Counted from the stretch's first letter, positions 9,127 to 17,743 are shown. The stretch is 64,000 nucleotides of DNA from Candidatus Babelota bacterium (GCA_023379005.1 JAMCTG010000005.1:617315-681314); one strand, 5' to 3'. A program made the numbers and translations. The notes: generated from the sequence alone by a model not told the origin.

Positions 9127-9443
9127 TAAGGTATTTTGCTTGCCCAAAATACCTTAACTAAAATGCACCAACATGCTGTTGGATCGCTTGCCCGTTTAAT
9201 TCGCTGCCGTTTCGCCTCGCGGCTTCCGACTTCGCTAAACCTAATTCAAATTCTTAGATAATGATAGAAAGCTACGACGGACAGGCAGGCGCTCAGAAAA
9301 CTACCGGACTTTATTCATTATAAGTTTTGAGTGTTTGAAAACCCAAAACCTTTAGGTTTGGTGGGTTTGAGTTGCAAAACGTTGAGGGATGCAAGGGAAA
9401 GTTGCCGCCTTTATTGATAAGCTTTGGGCGCGCAAAGCTTATC
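9127..9443 (-). repeat. Hairpin-bounded structured repeat, copy A (317 bp, with insert)
   Basis: One of three copies in the window (others 45627-45882 and 50835-51090); this one is in reverse orientation. It is bounded by stem GATAAGCTTTG/CAAAGCTTATC (9416-9426 with 9433-9443) and stem TAAGGTATTTTG/CAAAATACCTTA (9127-9138 with 9145-9156). The core is nearly identical to the other copies, except for about 61 extra bases replacing the segment just before the GCCG...CGGC hairpin. It fills most of the 501-bp gap 8998-9498. A fragment resembling the first hairpin (TTTGCGCGCC at about 9103-9112) lies just outside. Confidence 0.85.
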
Positions 9444-9498
9444 GAAAGAAAAAGAAAAACTTTTATAGTAGTTTCACAATTCAATTAATATTAATATT

Positions 9499-10101
9499 TT
9501 AAATTTGATTTTTTACAACTTCGATATATTTTAAAATCTTATTAAATTCTTTCCAAGGAATTTGTGTAAATTCAGAAATTTTTAGCTTTGTAAGAATTGT
9601 ATTTTTTAATTCTTCATTACCATTAATTTTTGATATTAACAATGCAACTTGTTTTTCATTAATAAGCTGAGAATATTTTTGAACTTTTTCTTCTTCAATA
9701 TTGCCATCATTGTCCGTTGGGTCATCTTCTGAAAATATTCCGAGCAACATCATAGCATCGTATCTTCTATGGTAAGTGCTTGATCCGCCCCATGCTTGGT
9801 CTGCACTTTGAGTGCCAACATTAGGGGTTAAAATTGATTGGCAAGAAATCCATTGATTGCTTTTTGGATGTCTTAAAATTGTTTCAAGGGCTGGTTGCCC
9901 ATTAATAATTCGAGATGCTTGCGTTAAAATTAAACCATGTTTTGAACACATTTTGTGTATAGATTCTAAAATACACGGTAAAGAAGCGTATGTTCCTTTG
10001 TGTCCTTTGCGGTCTTTGGAAATGACTACACCAAATTCTTTATGCATTTCTGCCAGTGCAAGCATAAGTTGATCGATGTTTGATGATTGAAATTCATTCA
10101 T
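9499..10101 (-). CDS. ERF-family single-strand annealing recombination protein
   Basis: A 200-residue protein. Typical ERF elements are visible: KGTYASLPCILESI (the YATL-like strand), HGLILTQ, LETILRHPKSNQWISC and the glycine/aromatic core GSSTYHRRYDAMMLLGI followed by acidic EDDPTDNDGN. ERF proteins anneal complementary single strands and are usually phage genes. There are no phage structural genes nearby. The ATG overlaps the stop of the preceding membrane-protein gene (ATGA, 10098-10101), implying translational coupling to that array. Confidence 0.85.
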   Translation of the reverse strand: MNEFQSSNIDQLMLALAEMHKEFGVVISKDRKGHKGTYASLPCILESIHKMCSKHGLILTQASRIINGQPALETILRHPKSNQWISCQSILTPNVGTQSADQAWGGSSTYHRRYDAMMLLGIFSEDDPTDNDGNIEEEKVQKYSQLINEKQVALLISKINGNEELKNTILTKLKISEFTQIPWKEFNKILKYIEVVKNQI

Positions 10102-10799
10102 GATTTATTTTGATTGGAGTTTTTATCTTTAATTAATGAATGAATTCCTTTTGCTACACCATAAGTTGTAGACAATATTAATGGCATGAAAATTTCAAAT
10201 GCATATTTTACATCAGATTCTTCAATTGACATGTCTTTTTTTAATCCAAATTTTTTCCACAATTTTTTTCCTCCTGCATCTTTATCACTTATTGGAGTAA
10301 ATCCATTAATAAATAAAACATATAATTTGACTGATTGCAAATATGCCAGAGAAAGAAAAAAAGTATTTTTAAAAGAAATATTTAAATCTTTTTTTGAAAT
10401 AGTTTCAGAAATTTTATCAGCAATTTCTTGATGTACAATAAATGGTTTCTTTAACCCATTTTTAATACCTTGTTTGAAAGTTTTATTTTCTAATTTTGCT
10501 TGTAAAGTTTGAAAAGCTACCGTTAAAAAATATATTGATGCCATTAGGCTTGTTGGTCTAGTTAACAGATAGCTTAAATTATTATTTGTAGAGTTATATT
10601 TAGGAAGAACATTATAAATAGCATTATCTGTTAAGATATAAGCAGCGATGGCCGCACTAACCCCCCCAACAAATTTTGCAGGGGCTTTTAATGCTGAGAT
10701 AGATTTTTTTAATTTATTTATTTTAGATTCTTCGGCTATCAAAGAAAAGTTAGAAAATATCGAAATAATAATTAGATATGAAAAAAATTGTTTATTCAT
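10098..10799 (-). CDS. Membrane paralogue array, member 1 (secreted/membrane hypothetical)
   Basis: A 233-residue protein from the ATG at 10799 (MNKQFFSYL...). The frame is open further upstream but overlaps the previous gene; the signal peptide and the paralogues fix this start. It has a signal peptide, a KAPAKFVGG segment, two or three further hydrophobic stretches, the motif ISFKNTFFL, LWKKFGLKKDM and a C-terminal GVAKGIHSLIKDKN. The start overlaps the upstream member by 8 bp (ATGAATAA) and its stop overlaps the ERF start. No known family. From about residue 60 on it is closest to member 4. Confidence 0.75.
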   Translation of the reverse strand: MNKQFFSYLIIISIFSNFSLIAEESKINKLKKSISALKAPAKFVGGVSAAIAAYILTDNAIYNVLPKYNSTNNNLSYLLTRPTSLMASIYFLTVAFQTLQAKLENKTFKQGIKNGLKKPFIVHQEIADKISETISKKDLNISFKNTFFLSLAYLQSVKLYVLFINGFTPISDKDAGGKKLWKKFGLKKDMSIEESDVKYAFEIFMPLILSTTYGVAKGIHSLIKDKNSNQNKS

Positions 10800-11556
10800 G
10801 GTTGTTATCTTTACTAATGTTGTTTTTATCTTTGATAAGAGAATAAATTCCTTTTGCAACTCCACTACTAGTAGCTAACATAAGTGGCACAATTAATAAG
10901 CTAATTTCTTCCTTCGTGCTAATTATCATATCTTTCTTAAAGCCAAATCTTTTCCATAATTCTGCACCATCTCCGCTCTTTTTCCGACCCCAACCATGGT
11001 AGTCGGGACTAATTGGAGTAAGTCCTAGTACAAATTCTCTAACCAATATACCTGAATTTAAAGATGCTAACATAAGAAAAAAAGTATTTTTAAAAGATGG
11101 TTCTGATTTATTATTTTTTTGTGAAATTGAGTTGGCAACATTTTCTGAAATTTGTCTATGTATTGTAAATGGCTGCTTTAAGCCATCAATAAAGCCTTTT
11201 TTTAAAGTTTGTTTATTTAATTTTGCCTCAAGAATTTGAGAAGCTATTATAAGGGAATACGTTGTTGCTATTCCACTTAATGGGCCGGCTATTATATCAG
11301 GAATCTCATCTTTAGCTTTGGTAAATTTGCTAATAGAGTGGTGTCCGAGAAAATGCATTTTAGAAGAAATAATAAGAGATAATAAACTAGCTCCGAGAGC
11401 TGCACCAACCCCGCCAACAAATTTTGCAGTAGATTTTAACTTAGAGATTGATTGTTTTACTTTATTTAATTTTGAATTTTGAACTTGCTCAGCTACCAAT
11501 GGTAAATTTAAAAATAGAGAAACAATAATGAAAAATGAAAAAAATTGTTTATTCAT
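10792..11556 (-). CDS. Membrane paralogue array, member 2
   Basis: A 254-residue protein from the ATG at 11556 (MNKQFFSFFII...), chosen by alignment to its neighbours. It has a signal peptide, a Lys-rich helix (KLNKVKQSISKLK), hydrophobic segments near residues 40-65 and 90-115, PSFKNTFFL, LTPIS, LWKRFGFKKDM and GVAKGIYSLIKDKN. The N-terminal 40 residues resemble member 4, but the remainder resembles member 3. The function is unknown. It lies in an operon with members 1, 3 and 4 and ERF. Confidence 0.75.
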   Translation of the reverse strand: MNKQFFSFFIIVSLFLNLPLVAEQVQNSKLNKVKQSISKLKSTAKFVGGVGAALGASLLSLIISSKMHFLGHHSISKFTKAKDEIPDIIAGPLSGIATTYSLIIASQILEAKLNKQTLKKGFIDGLKQPFTIHRQISENVANSISQKNNKSEPSFKNTFFLMLASLNSGILVREFVLGLTPISPDYHGWGRKKSGDGAELWKRFGFKKDMIISTKEEISLLIVPLMLATSSGVAKGIYSLIKDKNNISKDNNHE

Positions 11557-11569
11557 GATTGTTATCTTT

Positions 11570-12304
11570 TTAATTTGAATTTTTATTTTTATTAAGAGAG
11601 TAGATGCCTTTAACCAATCCACTTCCGGTAGCTAATAGAAGAGGGGTCAGTTGCATACTAACCATTCTTCCAAAAGTTAGACTAAATGTCATGTCTTTTT
11701 CAAATCCCAATCTTTTCCACAAAGCTGCTCCATCACCAACTTCAGCATAATTTTTGATATTGTCGCTAATTGGAGTAAGTCCAGTTATAAATTCTCTAAA
11801 CAATATGCCTGAATTTAAAGCTGCTAATGTAAGAAAAAAAGTATTTTTAAAAGATGGTTCTGATTTATTATTTTTTTGTGAAATTGTTTCTGAAATTTTG
11901 TTGGAAATTTGTTTGTGTATTGTAAATGGTTTCTTTAAACCATCAACAAATCCTTTTTTTAAAGTTTGTTTATTTAATTTTGCCTCAAGAATTTGAGAAG
12001 CTATTATAAGGGAATACGCTGTAGCCATTCCACTTAATGGTCCAGCTACGATGTCAGCAATTTTAAATCTATCATTTGTCAATTCGCTTACTTTTTCATG
12101 GCCATAATCATGACTAAGCCCACTACACAAAGTACACAACGTATGAGCGACACCAGCCAACCCAATTGCGCCAACAACTTTTGCAGGGGCTTTTAATGAA
12201 GAGATAGATTTTTTTAATTTGTCCACCTTAGATTCTTGGGAGATCAAAGAAAAATTAGAAAATATTGAAATAATAATTAGATATGAAAAAATTGGTTTAT
12301 TCAT
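11570..12304 (-). CDS. Membrane paralogue array, member 3
   Basis: A 244-residue protein with a signal peptide (MNKPIFSYLIIISIFSNFSL). The order of elements is the same as in the other members: KLKKSISSLKAPAK, a membrane segment, DIVAGPLSGMATAYSLIIAS, EAKLNKQTLKKG, PSFKNTFFL, LTPIS, LWKRLGFEKDM and a C-terminal GLVKGIYSL. The gap to member 2 is 13 bp. Its N-terminal 40 residues match member 1 best; the rest matches member 2. The function is unknown. Confidence 0.75.
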   Translation of the reverse strand: MNKPIFSYLIIISIFSNFSLISQESKVDKLKKSISSLKAPAKVVGAIGLAGVAHTLCTLCSGLSHDYGHEKVSELTNDRFKIADIVAGPLSGMATAYSLIIASQILEAKLNKQTLKKGFVDGLKKPFTIHKQISNKISETISQKNNKSEPSFKNTFFLTLAALNSGILFREFITGLTPISDNIKNYAEVGDGAALWKRLGFEKDMTFSLTFGRMVSMQLTPLLLATGSGLVKGIYSLNKNKNSN

Positions 12305-12333
12305 TTGTATTTATCTTTATTTACTAAATGATG

Positions 12334-13026
12334 TTAATTTTTATTTTTTATAAGAGAATGAATTCCTTTTGCTACACCATAAGATGTAGATAGTAACAAT
12401 GGTGTTAAACCTTCAATAATGATTTGATTTGGTGATTTTATTGTCATATCTCTTTCTAATCCAAACTTTTTCCACAATTTTGTTCCAGTCGAATTTTTGG
12501 TACCGATAGGGGTAAATCCATGAATAAACTGTGCAAGCAGTGATCCAGATTGTAAAGATGCTAAAGTAAGAAAAAAAGTATTTTTAAAAGAAATATTTAA
12601 ATCTTTTTTTGAAATAGTTTCAGAAATTTTATCAGCAATTTCTTGATGTACAATAAATGGTTTCTTTAACCCATTTTTAATGCCATATTTTAAAGTTTTC
12701 TTTTCCAATTTTGCTTCTAAAACTTGAAATGCTATTGTTAAAAAATATGATTTCAATATTAAATTTGTAGGTAAGCCGAAAAGATAGCTTAAATCATTAT
12801 TTGTTTTATCAAATTTAGGTTTAAAAAAACTAAAAATAACATTTGCCGATAACAAATGTGTCCCAAAAGCTGCACCAACAGCACCAACAAATTTTGCAGG
12901 AGCTTTTAATTTTGAGATTGATTGTTTTACTTTCTCTAATTTTGAATTTTGAGCTTGCTCAGCTATTAGTGGCAAATGTAATATTTGTAAAATAACAAAT
13001 AAATTTAAAAAAAGACGTTTATTCAT
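12334..13026 (-). CDS. Membrane paralogue array, member 4 (first gene of the array)
   Basis: A 230-residue protein with a signal peptide (MNKRLFLNLFVILQILHLPL). It shares KLKAPAKFVG, EAKLEKKTLKYGIKNGLKKP, IVHQEIADKISETISKKD, ISFKNTFFL, LWKKFGLERDM and GVAKGIHSLIKNKN. About 114 bp of DNA near 12568-12681 is identical to the corresponding part of member 1 (10353-10466). As the most upstream member it probably leads the operon 12334 to 9499. The function is unknown. Confidence 0.75.
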   Translation of the reverse strand: MNKRLFLNLFVILQILHLPLIAEQAQNSKLEKVKQSISKLKAPAKFVGAVGAAFGTHLLSANVIFSFFKPKFDKTNNDLSYLFGLPTNLILKSYFLTIAFQVLEAKLEKKTLKYGIKNGLKKPFIVHQEIADKISETISKKDLNISFKNTFFLTLASLQSGSLLAQFIHGFTPIGTKNSTGTKLWKKFGLERDMTIKSPNQIIIEGLTPLLLSTSYGVAKGIHSLIKNKN

Positions 13027-13100
13027 GTTAGATCATCCACCAAAATTTAATTTATATTAAATAATCGTATCAATTTTATTCAAAATGACAAATGGTATAA

Positions 13101-14336
13101 TTAATCAATAAAAGTTAGCGCTTGTCCAATTTTGTCCGCACGGCCTGTTCTGCCAATTCTGTGGATATAATCTTCATAAGTTTGAGGCATATCGTAGTTA
13201 ATGACATGAGATACGTCATCAATATCAATTCCGCGAGCGACAACATCTGTAGCCAAAAGAATTTTTACTTTATTATCTTTAAACAATGATAAAGCCAGTT
13301 TTCTTTGAGCTTGAGATTTATCACCATGAATAGCAGAGACTTGAAATCCACGTTCTTTTAAAGTGCGAGATAATTTTTCTGCATTTCTTTTTGTTCTAGA
13401 AAAGATAATAACTTTTTTAAATTCTGGTTTGATTAACAAATCATGCAGAACATCAATTTTATTTTGTGAATCAATTTTTACTATATCTTGATTTACATTC
13501 TGTGCAGATTGTCTTGTTTTAACACTTATTGAAACTGGATCTTGCAAAAAGCGATCCATTACATCTTTTATTGTATTTGGAATAGTTGCTGAGAAAAACA
13601 ATGAATGTCTTTTTTGAGGTAATTTAGAAATAATATGTTTGATATCATTTATAAAGCCCATGTCCAACATTGTGTCTACTTCATCTAAAATGATAGCATT
13701 GTAATGACTGAAATTTATTGCTCTATTATTTTCTAAATCTCTTAATCTTCCCGGTGTGCCAATTACAAAATGAGGATTCTTTTTCAAAACTTGTATTTGA
13801 CCAAAAATATTTACCCCGCCAATACATAATACTGAATATAAATTTGTTTTCTGTTTAAAAATATCAAGCTCACCTTTTATTTGTGCAGCTAGTTCTCTTG
13901 TAGGAGTAATAATTAATACTTTATCAGTTTTTTTAGTCAAAACGTTATTTACTAAAGGAATCAAGAATGCCGCTGTTTTTCCTGTGCCTGTATTTGCAGT
14001 TGCAATAACGTCTTTACCTTCTAAGAGCAAAGGAATAGTTTGATCTTGAATTGGAGTAGGGTTTATATACCCTTTATTTGCAATATTTTCTTTAATTTGA
14101 TCCGCAATTAAAAAATCTGAAAATTTATTTTTTGGTATATAGGGAGTAGCTGCTGTTTGTTCTTCAACCTTTTTTATAAACATTGAAGGATTAAACTTTT
14201 TTTCAGCTGCTTTTGAGCGTCCGTTTGAATACCCAGTTTTAAAACGGGTAGGTTTGCCTGTGTATTTTTTGCCACCACTACTGTTAAAGCTAGTTGGCCT
14301 ACCAAAATTGTTTTCTGATTTACTGTATTTTGACAT
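13101..14336 (-). CDS. DEAD-box RNA helicase, RhlE-like, with abrupt C-terminus
   Basis: A 411-residue protein. A basic Ser/Gly/Lys-rich N-terminal extension (about 75 residues) precedes the helicase core. Motifs: TPIQDQTIP, ANTGTGKT, PTRELAAQI, GTPGRLRDL, DEVD (LDEVDTMLDMGF, Val replacing Ala in DEAD), SAT, ATDVVARGID, HRIGRTGRAD. The protein stops only 9 residues after the last motif residues (ALTFID), so it has no C-terminal tail. It lies 74 bp upstream of the membrane-paralogue array on the same strand. Confidence 0.9.
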   Translation of the reverse strand: MSKYSKSENNFGRPTSFNSSGGKKYTGKPTRFKTGYSNGRSKAAEKKFNPSMFIKKVEEQTAATPYIPKNKFSDFLIADQIKENIANKGYINPTPIQDQTIPLLLEGKDVIATANTGTGKTAAFLIPLVNNVLTKKTDKVLIITPTRELAAQIKGELDIFKQKTNLYSVLCIGGVNIFGQIQVLKKNPHFVIGTPGRLRDLENNRAINFSHYNAIILDEVDTMLDMGFINDIKHIISKLPQKRHSLFFSATIPNTIKDVMDRFLQDPVSISVKTRQSAQNVNQDIVKIDSQNKIDVLHDLLIKPEFKKVIIFSRTKRNAEKLSRTLKERGFQVSAIHGDKSQAQRKLALSLFKDNKVKILLATDVVARGIDIDDVSHVINYDMPQTYEDYIHRIGRTGRADKIGQALTFID

Positions 14337-14585
14337 GAATTCCTAAATGAATTTTAAAATTATTATTTCTTAAGTATAAACTATTTTTTAGATAAGGCTT
14401 TAAATAGTTCTTTGACTAGAGCCTGATAGTTTTTTGTAATTTGAATTTGTTAACTAAATTATATTATAGTTTGTAATTATCATTATAATACAAATTGAAT
14501 TTTTTGCAAGTTAATATACTGGTTTTATGATGAAAATAGGGTATATCGGAGTTTATGTGCCTAATTTAAGGGTAAAATTTAAAAA

Positions 14586-15143
14586 CTAAAAATTGATCCC
14601 CAAACCTATTCCTACGCGCCAACCGCCAATATTTCTGGAATTACCTCCTAAGAAAACTCTGGTGTAATAAAAATCTGCGTAAAAGTCTATAAAAAAATGC
14701 TTGGATAGAAACCAGAGAAAACCACTTTTGCCTACAGCGCCCCAAGCAGTTTTATGCAGGTCAGTCATAAATATGGAATTGTCATGTATTTTTATAAAAG
14801 ACAAACTTGGTCCAATGCCCAGATAAAAATTTGTATATTTAGAAATTGGAATGAAATATTTTACACCTGCACTGAGCGGGTAAATGTTAATTGTTGAGGG
14901 ATCAAAAAATCCTAAAGATTTGTGATGAGATGAATTTATATTTATCCATATGGTTGAATTATTAGATAACCCAAAACCGCCCTCAGCTTCAAATTCTACT
15001 CCCCCATGTTTATAGTTATCTCGCATATAATTTGATGCCGGAAAGAAATTGCCAACTCGAAATTCTAATGAATTTCCCATTATTATAGTTGGTAAGATAA
15101 TGTTTAGTAATGAAACAAGAAATAATGATTTTGAGATTTTCAT
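14586..15143 (-). CDS. Small outer-membrane beta-barrel protein
   Basis: A 185-residue protein with a signal peptide (residues 1-23) and a mature part of alternating hydrophobic residues rich in Gly, Tyr and Phe: GGVEFEAEGGFGL, YPLSAGVKYFIPI, NFYLGIGPSLSF, WRVGIGLGINF. It ends in Phe, the usual signal for outer-membrane insertion by the BAM machinery. The size fits an 8-stranded OmpW/OmpA-like barrel. Its presence implies a two-membrane envelope. It is a lone gene, and no ligand can be inferred. Confidence 0.7.
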   Translation of the reverse strand: MKISKSLFLVSLLNIILPTIIMGNSLEFRVGNFFPASNYMRDNYKHGGVEFEAEGGFGLSNNSTIWININSSHHKSLGFFDPSTINIYPLSAGVKYFIPISKYTNFYLGIGPSLSFIKIHDNSIFMTDLHKTAWGAVGKSGFLWFLSKHFFIDFYADFYYTRVFLGGNSRNIGGWRVGIGLGINF

Positions 15144-15335
15144 TTTTGATAATTATGTAAATTGATGTTTTGTAAATAATTTTGTCATATAAGTATTACA
15201 TAAGATATTTCTATACACAAAAGAATTCTTAAATAAACATAATATTGCATTTAAAAAAATAATTATTAAGACTTTAAAAAAGAATAATTAATTGAAAAAT
15301 CTTCAATTAAAAACCTAATTATAATAAAGGTAATT

Positions 15336-15764
15336 ATGGAAACGGATTTACCTATAAAAAATGGAATTATTATACCTGGACACGAGATTGAAATTACAGC
15401 AAGTCGCTCTGGAGGAGCAGGTGGCCAGCACGTAAATAAGACAAGTACTAAGATTACTTTACGCTGGAACGTTGCCAAAACAAGTGCATTAAATGATGAA
15501 CAAAAAGCTCTGGTTTTGCAAAACTTACAAGCACGGCTTACTAGTGAAGGAGATCTAATAATTCACAGTAGCTCATCGCGCAGCCAGTACCAAAATAAAG
15601 AAGCAGCACTTTCTCGCCTAGCCCAAGAAGTACGCAAGGCGTTATATGTTCCCAAAAAACGAATGAAAACTAAAATACCAAAAGTAAAAAAAGAAGCGCG
15701 CCTGCATGCCAAGACACGTAGAGGTGAAATAAAAAAATTTAGAAGTAAAAAATTTGAGGAGTAG
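15336..15764 (+). CDS. arfB: Alternative ribosome-rescue factor ArfB (YaeJ), peptidyl-tRNA hydrolase
   Basis: A 142-residue protein. It carries the class I release-factor catalytic motif in SGGAGGQHVNKTSTK (GGQ at about residues 28-30) and the basic C-terminal tail (KKRMKTK...KKFRSKK) that enters the mRNA channel of stalled ribosomes. The length is normal for ArfB. AAAGGT precedes the ATG. It hydrolyses peptidyl-tRNA on non-stop ribosomes. The gene is followed after 2 bp by a membrane protein gene. Confidence 0.92.
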   Translation: METDLPIKNGIIIPGHEIEITASRSGGAGGQHVNKTSTKITLRWNVAKTSALNDEQKALVLQNLQARLTSEGDLIIHSSSSRSQYQNKEAALSRLAQEVRKALYVPKKRMKTKIPKVKKEARLHAKTRRGEIKKFRSKKFEE

Positions 15765-15766
15765 TT

Positions 15767-16372
15767 ATGATAATTGATTTAAATTTTGAATGGCAAATTT
15801 TAACTTATCTATTAACTATTTTTGTCTGTTTTTTAATTCCTGTTTATTGGTATCATTATGGAATTCGAAATTTTTTGTGGCTTTCTGATGTTGGATTATT
15901 GCTGACACCTGTTGCATTATGGAAAGATTCTACTTTATTAATGAGCATGGCAGTTGTTGGTGTTTTAATTCCTGAATTAATTTGGAATTTAGATTTTTTT
16001 CTGCAACTTTTTTTTAATGTTAAAACTCTCAATATTGCTGATTATATGTTCTCTAGTAGATATTCTCTGCCATTGCGTGCACTTTCTTTGTATCATATAT
16101 TTTTGCCAATTATTTGGATTGTATATCTTGCCCAGTTTGGTTACGATAAAAAAGCTCTCTATAATTTTACTAGTTTGTATTGGATAATTTTATTAATAAC
16201 TTATTTATTTACAGATCCAAAAGAAAATATTAATTGGGTGTTTTTTCCGCAGAGATATAACGTCAAAGTTATTTCGCCACGTGTTTGGGTTCTTATTTTA
16301 GCAGCTGCTTTTCCACTTTGTATTTTTGTACCAACGCATTATTTATGTCTAAAATTTTTTAAAGCTGCATAA
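15767..16372 (+). CDS. Integral membrane protein of unknown function
   Basis: A 201-residue, Trp/Tyr-rich protein with about six hydrophobic segments. Recognisable points are YHYGIRNFLWLSDVGLLL, a LYHIFLPIIW segment and TDPKENINWVFF in a loop. It starts 2 bp after arfB and is likely cotranscribed. No domain is known to me, and no catalytic residues can be proposed. It overlaps the convergent phosphodiesterase gene by 14 bp. Confidence 0.7.
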   Translation: MIIDLNFEWQILTYLLTIFVCFLIPVYWYHYGIRNFLWLSDVGLLLTPVALWKDSTLLMSMAVVGVLIPELIWNLDFFLQLFFNVKTLNIADYMFSSRYSLPLRALSLYHIFLPIIWIVYLAQFGYDKKALYNFTSLYWIILLITYLFTDPKENINWVFFPQRYNVKVISPRVWVLILAAAFPLCIFVPTHYLCLKFFKAA

Positions 16373-17072
16373 TATCTGGATAGTCTGTAGCAATGCCATC
16401 TATATTTAATTTTTTCAATTCATGTGCGCGAGCTTTATCATTGATAGTGTAAGCAAATATTTTTATGTCTTGTTTATGCAGATCATCAATCAATTGTTTC
16501 GTTATACATTTATCATTAACAATCGTATAACTTGCATCAAGCTGTTTTACTTTTTCAGTTAAATCTTTTGGGCAATTAGCAAATAGAGGCGCTATAGGAA
16601 TAATTGGACAACATTTATGAAATTCACTTAGCGCATTATGATTAAATGATGACACTAAAAATTGATTGGCTGACCAATTTTTATTTTTAGTATAATCCAT
16701 AATTAAGTTAGCTACTGGTTGTGCAGCTTGAGGATCTTTAAGTTCTACATCGATAATTACTTGTTTATTTACTAAATCAAAAACTTGTGAAAGTAATGGT
16801 ATATGCTCGCCTTTGCCAGCATCATATTTTTTTAATTCATCCCATGTTAGTTCTTTAACTTTGCCAGTACCATTAGTTGTGCGGTCTAGAGTATCGTCAT
16901 GAATAACAACCAACTCGCCAGATTTGCAAACATAAACATCTAGTTCAATCATTTGAACACCCATGTCTGTTGCACGCTTGAAAGAGCGTAATGTGTTTTC
17001 TGGTTCATAGCCGCACGAGCCGCGGTGGCCAATTATAATAAACATAAGATTAATCAATTCCGTTTTAATCAC
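16359..17072 (-). CDS. ugpQ: Glycerophosphodiester phosphodiesterase
   Basis: A 237-residue GDPD-domain TIM barrel. Motifs: GHRGSCGYEPENTLRSF (catalytic His-Arg and Glu-Asn), MIELDVYVCKSGELVVIHDDTLDRTTNG (metal-binding Glu-x-Asp and catalytic His-Asp). It hydrolyses glycerophosphodiesters to glycerol-3-phosphate and an alcohol, useful for scavenging host phospholipid head groups. The GTG start at 17072 has AGGA 5 bp upstream; an internal ATG at 17045, 9 residues later, is an alternative. No signal peptide. Confidence 0.92.
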   Translation of the reverse strand: MIKTELINLMFIIIGHRGSCGYEPENTLRSFKRATDMGVQMIELDVYVCKSGELVVIHDDTLDRTTNGTGKVKELTWDELKKYDAGKGEHIPLLSQVFDLVNKQVIIDVELKDPQAAQPVANLIMDYTKNKNWSANQFLVSSFNHNALSEFHKCCPIIPIAPLFANCPKDLTEKVKQLDASYTIVNDKCITKQLIDDLHKQDIKIFAYTINDKARAHELKKLNIDGIATDYPDIMQL

Positions 17073-17147
17073 ATAATCCTAAATTATATCTTTAATTAAT
17101 ATTGAAAATAATATTTTTGCATTGTTTTTTTCAATAGTGATGCCATC

Positions 17148-17183
17148 TCTCGATAAAAAATTGCTCTGCAATTTCACTCGAGA
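17148..17183. repeat. TCTCGA...TCGAGA dispersed palindrome, copy 1
   Basis: Outer arms TCTCGA (17148-17153) and TCGAGA (17178-17183) enclose an inner stem ATTGC/GCAAT. The right flank reads TGA. Related palindromes are at 34754-34793 and 56349-56393 with different inner stems. A further hairpin, CCAAGCC/GGGCTTGG, follows at about 17239-17257. The rest of the 265-bp gap 17073-17337 shows no gene. Confidence 0.6.
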
Positions 17184-17337
17184 TGATTTTTTCAGAATCA
17201 TGCTGAGTGATTTCGCTATTCAATACTCATGCTGAGTGCCAAGCCTAAAGGGCTTGGTGTATCGAAGCATATTCCTATATTTTTCAACTTGAATAATGCA
17301 CAATTTTTGGTACATTTCCTATTTGTGAAGGATAACT

Positions 17338-17643
17338 ATGAAAAAGAATAAACACATTGGATCAAGTTTTGATAGCTTTCTTGAAGAAGAAGGGATTTTG
17401 GAGGAAGTTAATGCAGCTGCAATTAAAGCAATTATTGCCAACAACTTGCAAGCGTATATGCAAAAAAAGGGTATTACACAAACTGATATGGCAAAACAGC
17501 TTGGAACAAGCAGATCTGGTCTACAACGATTACTTGATCCTAAAAATACGTCTATAACTCTCTTGACATTGAATAAAGCTGCAGCTGTTGTCGGTAAAAA
17601 AATTGAAATAAATTTAATACCAACATCTAAAACAAAAAGATAA
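17338..17643 (+). CDS. XRE-family helix-turn-helix regulator (HigA-like, orphan)
   Basis: A 101-residue protein. The N-terminal FDSFLEEEGILEEVNAAAIK is typical of a HigA/XRE antitoxin subgroup, followed by the HTH ITQTDMAKQLGTSRSGLQRLLD (about residues 47-68) and a short basic tail. It is preceded by GAAGGATAACT, a good ribosome-binding site. No RelE/HigB-type toxin gene adjoins it. It is either a solitary regulator or the antitoxin for a toxin elsewhere. Confidence 0.8.
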   Translation: MKKNKHIGSSFDSFLEEEGILEEVNAAAIKAIIANNLQAYMQKKGITQTDMAKQLGTSRSGLQRLLDPKNTSITLLTLNKAAAVVGKKIEINLIPTSKTKR

Positions 17644-17743
17644 TTGAATTTAAAGAAGTTGTCAGTATTTATTGATCTGTAGCCTTGTTTTCTTTTTCAA
17701 AAAACTTATATTGAGTTATAGAGGTTATATTCAAAGGTTATTA

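Noticed and set aside
9127..9443. Boundary hairpins of the repeats as rho-independent terminators
   Set aside because: No T-run follows them in either direction in any of the three copies, and they come as fixed pairs around a conserved core.
10792..10878. Longer N-terminal extensions of the array members (for example MELQKEF...)
   Set aside because: They overlap the preceding gene, and the four paralogues agree on the later MNK start with a signal peptide.
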